Source: Diphasiastrum complanatum
Lineage: Eukaryota > Streptophyta > Lycopodiopsida > Lycopodiales > Lycopodiaceae
Direction of reading: 5' to 3'
Assembly (NCBI GenBank): GCA_029204225.1
Contig: MU832067.1
Coordinates: 15,001 to 79,000 of the forward strand
DNA length: 64,000 nt
A program made the position numbers and the translations under genes. Shown piece after piece: positions 55,121-64,000 of this stretch; position 1 is the stretch's first letter, and each line of letters starts with the position of its first letter. The notes under the pieces are model-generated. The model made no database searches. It saw only the letters and a program-made list of their open reading frames with translations, and was not told the DNA's origin.

Positions 55121-56574
55121 TGTGAAAGATTCAACTAGTTTCATCATATTTTGCAATATATTAGACTTAGAGGTTGACTTTTCAGAGTTTATTAGTCTAA
55201 ATTTCATTTGAATAAATACTTTTTGAAATTGTGGGAAAGTTAGAATGCGAGTTTGAGTAGATTCAATTTGAATAGTTGGGTACATTGAATCTAGACCCAA
55301 AATTAGTAGGGTTAGCATTTTGGTGGGAAAGCCAAGTGGCCAAATAGGGCTTGGACGTGTTATGTGTGAAAAATGCAAAAATAAGCTTGGTAGAGGCCAA
55401 AAATCTTGTATATAGATAAACACACATGTGTGGAGCTTGTTCCCACATGTGAAAATAGTGTACTTGTTATGTACCATAATCATATAGGTTGTACATATGA
55501 TTTAATTCAAGTTCTAGTGGCTAAAAAGGCCAAAAACTAGTTTTCTAGACATATGACACATGGCATCAATCTATTGATTGCATGAGCCACATCCTTTGGT
55601 TAGGTGTCATATCACATGTGTAGAGGACAGCTCACATGTGTGGAATAAGCTGAAGTAGGCGAATTTTGACTTCTAGAAGATTTTCAAGTAGATCTCCATA
55701 TAGAAGAAAAATGGACCAAAAGTGCTCAAAATAGAAGGTTTTTTCCAAGTGTCAGTTTTGCATGATGAATCATCATATGACAAAGCACCTTCACACATGT
55801 GGGATCATAGGGATGATCAGTACCACGAGCTCCCACTTATTGTATATATAGAGCCACATTTGGCCATAATCAATGTGAGACACCAATCTTGGTTTTGGAA
55901 GCAATTTTGAGTGATTCTCTCCATTTGTCTACATTTGTTTTGATTGTTTTGAGGTTCTATCAATGTGTACTTTATTTTCAGGTTGGAGTCTGTACTCAGA
56001 CAGTGTTTCACACATGTGAAACCATAAAGTACACTTACCTTCAATTAATGATTGTTTTTGTTAGGATTTTGTGTCTAGAATTGATCTAGATTGATCTTAA
56101 TCTGAAGTAGATTGATAGATCAAGTAATCTGACAACCAATCCCTCTTGAGGATCAGATTAGGATCCACTCTTGGTCCTTTTTGTACTTTTTGCACATTAT
56201 GAAAGAATGTAACTCGTGGAGAGAGCATTCTTCTCTCTTCTCTATCTCATTTCATGCTTATACATGGTCCTCTTGGGTTCTACTATCCATTGGTGCACTA
56301 TCTTGGTGATTGTTTGCAATTCTATGTGTAGAATGATCTATATTTGTTATTTCTGGAACCACACGTGTGAAATACAGTAGCTTGCTAGTTTTGTACGGAC
56401 AAAAATAGTACATAATCATTTCATTCAAGTTTGATCAAGTTTTATTGGTGTTTGCCTCTCAATTTGTGTGTAGATGCTGATTTTTCTACATTGGTGAAAT
56501 TGGTAGTGTATTTCTCTTTCTAACCAAAGATCATTCAAAGTAGATTGGATCTTAAGGATCTGAAATCTTTCACA
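55121..56574 (+). repeat. 5' LTR (1,454 bp, enlarged by a nested solo LTR)
   Basis: Aligns with the 3' LTR except for an 833-bp insertion (55,365-56,197) plus its 5-bp target duplication, and a ~33-bp deletion near 55,160. 1454 - 838 + 33 = 649, the exact length of the 3' LTR. Confidence 0.9.
55365..56197 (+). mobile_element. Solo LTR nested in the copia 5' LTR
   Basis: Starts TGTGAAAAATGCAAAAA, ends CTTTTTGCACA, and is flanked by TTATG at 55,360-55,364 and 56,198-56,202; the 3' LTR has a single TTATA at this point. TG...CA ends with short inverted termini and a perfect 5-bp duplication define a solo LTR. It contains several CACATGTG palindromes. The motif ATGTGTGGAGCTTGTTCCC recurs in variant form near 22,760. 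Confidence 0.85.
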
Positions 56575-56576
56575 TG

Positions 56577-56594
56577 TGGTGTGCAGAGCTTGTG
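56577..56594 (+). other. Primer-binding site of the copia element
   Basis: TGGTGTGCAGAGCTTG lies two bases after the LTR and resembles the initiator-Met PBS TGGTATCAGAGC with one inserted base. Confidence 0.6.
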
Positions 56595-57178
56595 TTTCAG
56601 GTTATGAAGGAGGAAATCAGATCTATCAATGATTTGTTGAAGATATCAAGTCTAGAGCATGCTAGAGAGGATTCTACACCAAAATCAAATTTTTTTGTTT
56701 TTCTAGATTGGATCTTTTGTAGATCAAAACACTAAATAGGTCAATATACTTGTTCAATTCTGATTTTTTGAATTCACATACTGGGTTTGGCCGATTTTTG
56801 GATCATTGGATCAGCCTAAGTGGTGGCTTATAGATTGCATATCAAATTTTTAGCATTTGCATGTAGATTTGGAAAAGTCAATTTTTTGTGATTTTGTCAA
56901 AACCCTAATTTGATTAAATCTCTAGATAGTGAAGTTGCTGGACTTCATTCGAGTGTGTTTCAATCTTAGGAAGTGGCAAAAGTCATTAGATTGAGAATAG
57001 ATCATAGGTTGATCAACATTCCATGATTCTATGTGTTGATTTGCTTGGATAAGTGCTAGAAGAGAATTTGTGAGATAGTTTCAAATCTTAGTAATTTCTT
57101 TTGAAAGCATTTGTTGTTGTTCAAAGGAGTGCTTTGTGTATTGAAGCAGGTTGAAAGAGAAGATCAGGTCATTGCTAC

Positions 57179-58290
57179 ATGGCAACCTCAATTGGAGTCA
57201 TGTTGGAAGCCAGTGATAGGCTTACCTCAAGTAACTATTCATTGTGAAAAGTGAGGATGGAATCACTTCTTGAGATGAATGATGTTTAGGATATTGTGTA
57301 GGTTTGCAGGAGAGACCAGCAACACAGCAAGATCAATTGAGGTATGACAAGAGGGCCAAGAAGGCTCTACACATGATAAAGATGAATGTTACCAATGAAC
57401 TTCTCAAGGAAGTTGGTAAGTGCACATCATCTTTGGAAGCTTGGAATTTATTGAAGAAGCTTTATGAATCCAAGTCTACTTCTAGAGTGTTGACTCTAAG
57501 AAGGCAAATCTTTTCTTGTTTGAAAAAGAATGAAGAAAGTCCAAGTACTTTTTTTTTTAGAATGAAAGCGTTGAATGATGAGTTAGCTTGCATAGATGAA
57601 AGCATTAAGGAAGGAGAGCTTATTCAAGTGATTCTTAATGGCTTGTTGGATGCTCATGCTAACATTGTTCAAAGTATTGCTATTCAAAAGACTTTGCCAA
57701 GTTTGATGGATCTTCAAGAGATCTTGATCAATGAGGAATATAGGCTTCAAGCAAGAGGTGGATCTACATCTACACTTCAAGAGGATGCTATGTTCACAAA
57801 GGGCAAATTCAAGGGCAAAACCAAAAGTAAGTGGTCTAAAGGGCAAGATCAAGTGGATGCTTCTTCAAGTGGCAAAAAGAAGGATAGATCAAAGCTCAAG
57901 TGCTTCTATTGTGGCATCAAAGGACACTTTGCAAGTGAGTGCTACAAGAAGAAGAGAGATCAAGGAGACAAGCAAGGTAATCCTACTCTTGATGAGGATG
58001 GTTTGGATATTCAAGATGCAAATGATGATGCTTTTGTGATGTCTTCATGTATGCTTGCTAATGATGGAGATCTAGATCCTTGGTGGATTGATAGTGGAGC
58101 AAGCTCACACATGACCTTTCACAAAGAGTACTTCACTTCCTTGTTGGCATATGGAGATGACAAGAGGGTGATCTACACGGCCAATGATGGTGAGTGTGCA
58201 ATCAAAGGGATTGGCACAATTCCTATTTCTCTCTCTACAAATAGGATGTTCATTTGGAGGATGTCTTGTTTATTCCATCTATTACCAAGA
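57179..58290 (+). pseudogene. Copia gag and protease
   Basis: The start MATSIGVMLEASDRLTSSNY at 57,179 runs into TGA (Trp position), TAG and TAG, then shifts frame. From 57,304 the frame is open for ~330 codons: gag helices (LLKKLYESKSTSRVLTLRRQ, FSCLKKNEESPSTFFFRMKA), a basic linker, a CCHC knuckle CFYCGIKGHFASEC, and protease WWIDSGASSHMT with D-S-G intact. A frame shift near 58,255 separates it from the next part. Confidence 0.85.
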
Positions 58291-59300
58291 ATTTGCTTAG
58301 TGTGAGTCAAATGCTAAGTAAGGGCCTCAAGGTGGAGTCTGATGGAGATGCTTGTTTGATCAAAAGGAAGGATGTCTTTATTGGAAAAGGTAAAAGGCAA
58401 GGGAAGTTGTTCAAACCTGATGCTTGTGTTATTGCTAACCAAGTTGGATGTGTTGCAAGGGAGCAAATTTTTATTCAAGAGGTTTGGCACAAAAGGATGA
58501 GACACCTCAACTTCAAGTCATTGGAGGTAATGGCAAGGAAGAAGGTTGTGATTGGTCTTCCAAGTTCCTTAAGTAATGTCAAGCATGTTTGTGAGTCTTG
58601 TGCTTTGTCTAAGTCACATAGACTACCTTATACTAGATCTATTTCTAGATCTAAGCCTTTTCAACTTGTACATTCGGATATTCATGAATTTACTACAATT
58701 AGCAATAGTGGAGCTAAGATGTATGTAACATTCGTTGATGATTGATGATTTTAGTAGATTTTGTTGGATCTATCTACTAAAGAGCAAGGATGACATATAT
58801 GATGTCTTTGTCAAGTTCAATAATGCAAGGGAGAACCAATTTTCCACAAAGATAAAGTGCTTGAGAGGTGACAATGGTGGTGAGTACATATCTAACAAGT
58901 TCAAGGCCTTTTGTAATGAGCTTGGGATCAAGAGGGAGTATACAACATCAAGGACCTCACAACAAAATGGAGTGGCTGAAAGGAAGAATAGGACTTTATG
59001 TGAAAGTGCTAAAGCTATGAGGTTAAGTGCTAATCTTGACAAACCATTTTGGGATCAAGCTTTATAGTGTGCCAATTTCTTGTGCAATAGGTGGCCAAGT
59101 GCTATTTTGGATGGAAGGACACCTTTTGAGATGCTATTCAAGAGGAGGCCAAGTGTCAACTTTTTAAGAAACCTTGGATGCACATTCTATGACAACATTA
59201 CTCTTGATGATAGAACCAAGGAGGATCCATCTTCAAGAAGAGGTATTTTTGTTAGATATAGTGAGGTGAGTAAAGCCTATATCTAACATTCTTGATGTTG
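58254..59300 (+). pseudogene. Copia GAG_preINT and integrase
   Basis: Reads VLFIPSITKNLLSVSQMLSK, then the HHCC region (WHKRMRHLNFKSLEVM ... CESCALSKSHRLPYTRS). The DDE core follows with all three residues visible: D in LVHSDIHEF, D in LRGDNGGEY, E in NGVAERKNRT. A 7-bp duplication TTGATGA at ~58,733-58,746 shifts the frame inside FVDDFSRFCW, and a TAG at 59,065 breaks WDQAL.CANFLCNRW. The C-terminal part continues TPFEMLFKRRPSVNFLRNLG to 59,286. Confidence 0.9.
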
Positions 59301-59514
59301 ATGAGAAGGATCTTACTTTGGATGGTGGTGATGATGGACCTTCATCAAGTCAAAAGCCAAGGTTATGATCAAAAGGATAAGCAAGTAGTTTCTGGAAATT
59401 ATGTTGCTTTCCTAACCTCTTTGGATGAGCCTACAAGTGAAGATCAAGCAAGGAAAGAAGAGGAGTGGAGCCAAGCAATGGATCTTGAGTATCAAGCTCT
59501 TATGAAGAGTGAAA

Positions 59515-60345
59515 CATCTTTTGGAGGATCTTCTTGTGTACATGGAGCTATGAAAGTGGATGCATGTTATCTTGCTGTAAAATCAAGTAATGGATCTGGA
59601 ACACAAAGTTTGTTCAGTGACTTTGATGGTCAAGTTGAAGATCAAGAGGTTGATCTCAAAGTGCTTCAACTAGTCAAAAGGAAAGTTGGCAATTTGGAGC
59701 TAGTCAAGAGCATCAAACGAGAGGTAATTGGCAAAGATGTTATGGATCTATTTTTGCAGCATATTGAAGACTCAAGTAAGGTCAAAGGAGAAGCAAGGAA
59801 GTTTTGTTCAAGTTTACTTTTACTTGTTCTATCTCATGTTTGAGCAATTTCATGTGGATGTGTGCAAATTGTCAAGATATGGTAAAACTAGCTACATTGG
59901 TGAGCATTGTTTTGATGTTGGATTTGTACTAGAATTCTTCGCTGATTTTGCTGATAAAATGAAGCTATTGGAGGTTCATTATGTCACTCATTCATGGTCG
60001 AGTCATCAAGGCTTGATGGCATCTTATGGCAAGATGGAGATGGAGGCTCATTCATGGAGTATCATGGTGGATACAAGGCAACAAAGGACAAAGAAGGAGG
60101 AGACATGCAAGAAAATGTTGATCACTTACATTTATTGTTTGTTTGCTGTATTTTTTCAGAGAGTTCAGAGTTGGAAGCATGGTGGAATCATTTCATTTAC
60201 ATTTTATTTGATTCTTCATGTTCTAGTCACATTTTGACATGTAAAATTGATTTAAGAAATAGTGAAGTATCCCGAGTGGACACTATTCTCTATATCAATT
60301 ATGCTTGTTTCTATTTTGAGCATTACATGATCATTGGATCAAAGT
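59515..60345 (+). repeat. Foreign segment replacing reverse transcriptase, shared with 30.1-31.1 kb
   Basis: RT starts (EEWSQAMDLEYQALMKSETS, ~59,460-59,515) and breaks into sequence unrelated to RT: KSSNGSGTQSLFSDF, GKDVMDLFLQHIEDSSKVKG, AHSWSIMV and others. It ends just before the RNase H tail at ~60,350. The same ~0.8 kb is present on the minus strand at 30,150-31,140. No single frame spans it. Confidence 0.8.
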
Positions 60346-60349
60346 TCTA

Positions 60350-60562
60350 TTGTCATAAACTATGCTAGGAGCAAGCATATTGAGATACAATATCATTTTG
60401 TGAAGCGAGTCATTGCAAAGGAGGTGGAGCTTCAACATGTGTCTTCAAGGGAATGTGTAGCTGATATCTTCACCAAAGCATTGGGAAAAGACTTGTTCAT
60501 AAAGCATAGGACTTCACTTGGAGTATTATCAAAGTCTATGCTAAAACTAGTTGAAGAGAGAG
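60350..60562 (+). pseudogene. Copia RNase H C-terminal remnant and polypurine tract
   Basis: ARSKHIEIQYHFVKRVIAKE, then QHVSSRECVADIFTKALGKD, is the conserved end of copia RNase H. It closes with KHRTSLGVL, and the polypurine tract GAAGAGAGAG (60,553-60,562) abuts the LTR. Confidence 0.9.
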
Positions 60563-61211
60563 TGTGAAAGATTCAACTAGTTTCATCATATTTTGCAATA
60601 TTTTCATATTTGACATATTGAGGCCAAAACTTGTTTTAGACTTATAGGTTGACTTTTCAAAGTTTATTAGTCTAAATTTCATTTGAATAAACACTTTTTG
60701 AAAGTGTGGAAAAGTTAGAATGCGAGTTTGAGTAAATTCAATTTGAATAGTTGGGTACATTGAATCTAGACCCAAAATTAGTAGGGTTAGCATTTTGGTG
60801 GGAAAGCCAAGTGGCCAAATAGGGTTTGGACCTGTTATAAAAGGATGTAACTCGTGGAGAGAGCATTCTTCTCTCTTCTCTATCTCATTTCATGCTTATA
60901 CATGGTTCTCTTGGGTTCTATTATCCATTGGTGCACTATCTTGGTGATTGCTTGCAATTCTATGTGTAGAATGATCTATATTTGTTATTTTTGGAACCAC
61001 ACGTGTGAAATACAGTAGCTTGCTAGTTTTGTACGGACAGAAACAGTATATAATCATTTCATTCAAGTTTGATCAAGTTCTATTTGTGTTTGCATCTCAA
61101 TTTGTGTGTAGATGCTGATTTTTCTACATTGGTGAAATTGGTACTGTATTTCTCTTTCTAACCAAAGATCATTCAAGTAGATTGGATCTTAAGGATCTGA
61201 ATTCTTTCACA
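60563..61211 (+). repeat. 3' LTR (649 bp)
   Basis: Same family and termini as the 5' LTR, without the nested solo LTR. The 3' flank TGTGTGTGCAGAGC resembles the sequence after the 5' LTR over ~10 bases, which may be chance or a trace of recombination. Confidence 0.9.
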
Positions 61212-64000
61212 TGTGTGTGCAGAGCGAGGTGCGGTCTGTCCTTTTTCATACTAAGTAGAGATTGAGGTAGTTGGCGATGACAGAATAGTTTGTTGGCAAA
61301 TGTCTTGGAGGAGGAGGTAGGTTACCAGATTGACTCATGCCCACAATTGATCTCGGATTGATTATCTTGTTAGAGGTCAATATGCCTACCTCAACCCATA
61401 AGTTGTGAGGGGTTTGGGGCCCTCAAGTGTATATGGTCATAATTAATAGTTGCAAGCCTAAACTCATGATGGTGGATTATTATGGGTCTATTAGTGAGTC
61501 ATAGGAAAACTGGATGATGTGGCCCAGTTACGCTACAGAGGTGTGCAATGAGGTGTCACAGTGCACTACTAGTGGTGCATGGGCCTTGGAGGCTATAAGT
61601 ATACCCAATGTGCTGTTGAGGTTTCAACCATGGTTTCACCTGTCGCGCTTGTTGGTGTCGTTCCCAAGGGAATAGTGCTTCCCTCACAGATTTAGTTTGC
61701 TACACACACACTCCACCTATCTAACCACTTCTAGATTAACTGCACCTAACTAACCACCCTACTTTAAGCACAAGCAAGAAGAAGCAAGGGAGGCCTCTTA
61801 CACCTTCCCCTCTCTCACCTCACCAAAAAACACAAGAAAGTAGCAGAACCAATCAACTAGAAAGCATTCATAAAATAGACAAATGCAATAGAAAAGAGAG
61901 ATGGGAGAATGAGGTGCAAGGATGTTCAGTTTATCAAACGAACAATCCCCTCCTCTTGTATGAACATAGAAAAGGGGTACAAGAAGTGCCTTTTTATTCT
62001 TGGAAAAGGCCTTGCCCCAGATTTTTTGATTGGCTAATTACAGTGGCAAGGACTCTGATCCAAGTCGTTTAAGTTAACACAAAAGAAATCTATTGGTACT
62101 AAGAAAGCACAAGGAGAACTCACATGTCTCATGTGAATTATAATTTGCCCGTTTAGCTTTTTATTGGAAACTTGACTTAGGGCCTCTTTTGTCATTTTAG
62201 AGTTTTAAGCCCCTAGTCACTTATTTCTAAGAATTTCAACTTGCTACTTGTGCTCATTGGGTTGGGCTTATACGCGCAGGATGCTAGTGCCCTCACACTT
62301 ATTACTCTATTGTACAGTGTACTGAGTGGGGCCCACTTGGTATGCTTAGCCAACAATACTTTAGTGGCGGGATCCACTACGTGCCCAACATGGGCTTTCA
62401 CTAGTGTAGGCTTGATTCTGATATGAGTAGCTACATGCTGTTGATATGACATCTCTATCTCTTGTGAGGGATTGATCCATAACTTTGGGGGCTAGATCCG
62501 TTTGATCTAGGTTTGGTTCGGTTGGTTTGTTCACCATTCAATTCCCTTGCGTTGCTTTGTTGTTGCTTGCTTGGCTATTGTATCCTTGGTGAGGGACTTT
62601 ATAGTGATATCAATGCCAAGGCTAAGTGGTTTTGTCGTCGAAAAGTGCTCGAGGAGGCCAAGAGTCGGAAGAGGATCTTCATGGTGGTCGTAAATTCTTG
62701 GATTTTTTGGAGCAAAAGTTTGAAGCACAAGCTTAGTGAGGTGGCTCTCGATTCTCTTTCTAACTCATAGTTTTTTCAAGAGGATTCAGTTGTACGGTAT
62801 GTGCACCACCAAAGGTTTCAACCGATTTTATGAATAACGCTCTTGAAAAATGATTTGGAGAGAAGATTGAGTTCACTTTTGCCGAAAGTTTTGGATTCTT
62901 AATTTTTTATGATAAGGCAAATTTTCAATCTTAATAAGAAGTTATTGCCCTTGAAATTAAGGCTAAGAAGTTCTTCTTTCAAAAAGTTGTTTTTTGGGTG
63001 CCTTTAAGCAAAGCAATCCGAAATTTTATTACTATGGTAGATGAGGTTGAATCTTGGATTTTTTTCTTGGCATGCTTCTTGCATAGTTTGAAGGTAGTTT
63101 CACGTTCAATTGGTCACCATGTGTTGACGGTTTGGAATTTGTTAGTTCAATGGTGCTTTCAAAGGATGAGCCAAGGTGGTTCCCCATTTTTTATCGCCAT
63201 TAAACAAGCTATTTTTTTGGCATAAAAAGAAAGCTTAAATGGCTAAAATGTTGCTTTTATTCAAAATAGCTACAAATAATTCTTTAATAGTACTACTTGT
63301 GTGTAAATAATGTTATGTTTGTGACTTGAATCTAAGTAACGGTTGCTTATTGGTAAAAAATGCTTTTGAGCCACAGCTTCTAATGCTCTATTATCTGTTT
63401 TGTTCATAGAATTGAAATGAAAAAAAGCTTAACCTACTGAGACTTGGCTTCCAAAAGGTTTTTTTTTTTCAAATTCTGTTTTTTTCTTCTAAAACACATT
63501 AGGGCACCATCCTCTCTCCGGACCTACAAAACTCTCTCTCAACACCCTCTGTTCCTCCTCGGCCAATGGCTCCATCAAGGTTAATGACATTCCGTGTGAG
63601 GAAAAAATGGCATTGTTGCTCTCTCTCTTGGTTGTGAACCTCCTTCGACCCTTGTTGCATTGCCTTCTCAACCCCCTGAATGGGTTCCTTGTGTTGCTTG
63701 TGGTCGTTTCTTCTCTCCTAGAGGAGGTCTTGCTCGTTACCAACGTTCTTGTCCTATGCTCTTCAGTCGTCTCAAGATCGCCCTCCTCTCTCAGCACCCC
63801 ATTTGCCCTCTGCTTTAGCTTGGTTTTGGATTTCTTCCCTTGACGTCCTCGACGCTTTTCACTTGGGCTTCCCTTGTCCAAGGCTCTACTTCCATATTGC
63901 CCTCGCTCGCCATCATGAAACTCAACTTGTTATGTGTCTTCCTCTTGATCGCTTGGTGGCTTGGAATCTGTTTCTTCTTTTTCCCCTTTGTGTCTAGTCC
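61212..64000. other. Unassigned DNA; zinc-finger-like fragment near the right end
   Basis: No complete gene. Near 63,605-63,815 a plus-strand frame reads EWVPCVACGRFFSPRGGLAR then YQRSC, resembling a C-x2-C...H-x3-C finger (His replaced by Tyr) used in some non-LTR or other transposon proteins. Other overlapping frames are equally open, so the call is weak. Frames at 62.2-63.2 kb are unrecognised. Confidence 0.3.

Larger units (their letters stand above)
55121..61211 (+). mobile_element. Ty1/copia LTR retrotransposon, near full length, defective
   Basis: LTRs at 55,121-56,574 and 60,563-61,211 share termini TGTGAAAGATT...AAT(C/T)CTTTCACA-like. A Met-tRNA-type PBS follows the 5' LTR and a polypurine tract (GAAGAGAGAG) touches the 3' LTR. 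Flanks TGTGG and TGTGT match at four of five bases, a probable target duplication. Inside are gag, protease and integrase in copia order, then a foreign segment in place of most RT/RNase H, then the RNase H end. Without RT it could move only with helper proteins. Confidence 0.9.

Noticed and set aside
63489-63881. Basic minus-strand 130-codon frame (RRGRQGKKSKTKLKQRANG)
   Set aside because: Overlaps equally open plus-strand frames in a C/T-rich stretch; no family recognised and no supporting signals.

Overview
This window reads as nuclear DNA of a land plant with a large, repeat-laden genome. It has AT-rich intergenic DNA, long (CT)n/(GA)n microsatellites, spliceosomal introns, and Ty1/copia, Ty3/gypsy and CACTA (En/Spm) debris. 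It also carries a plant ATL-type RING-H2 gene and a nuclear gene for a cyanobacterial-type DUF1825 protein with a plausible plastid transit peptide. A fern or other seed-free vascular plant is my guess from the texture and from some transposon proteins; this is inference, not proof.

Layout. 0-1.2 kb: the minus-strand 3' part of a transposon gene running off the left edge. 2.9-4.2 kb and 7.3-10.5 kb: two blocks of one ~330-361 bp satellite family in opposite orientations, the first old, the second GC-rich and young. 5.9 kb: one well-formed exon of a conserved plant protein. 12-16.6 kb: copia fragments and a decayed gene with a ParB-like motif. 21-22 kb: copia gag/protease remains. 27.1-27.6 kb: DUF1825 gene (minus). 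29-31.8 kb: gypsy RNase H and a repeat shared with the 60-kb element. 32.1-38.0 kb: a compact three-gene cassette (below). 39.6-41.5 kb: a 638-codon gene (minus). 44.7-49.4 kb: CACTA remains. 50.8-51.4 kb: intronless RING-H2 gene. 55.1-61.2 kb: a nearly full-length but defective copia element with both LTRs, PBS and polypurine tract, in which most of RT/RNase H is replaced by foreign sequence and a solo LTR sits inside the 5' LTR.

The standout is 32.1-38.0 kb. Gene A (plus, three exons), gene B (minus, four exons) and gene C (plus, several exons) lie A> <B C>, with a short B/C divergent promoter. Gene B joins an H3/CENH3-like histone fold (residues ~42-129) through a ~200-residue linker to an Ulp1/SENP-type C48 cysteine-protease domain whose His, oxyanion Gln and Cys are visible. 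I know of no described family with this architecture. Genes A and B keep coherent splice sites and frame but carry stops that are each one C-to-T change from CGA, CAA or CAG; gene C has one such stop plus frame breaks. This looks like a silenced, methylation-decayed copy of a multi-gene mobile element. Likely live host genes are the DUF1825, RING-H2 and 638-codon genes; nearly everything else is repeat-derived. Family assignments come from motif recognition only; no database search was possible.
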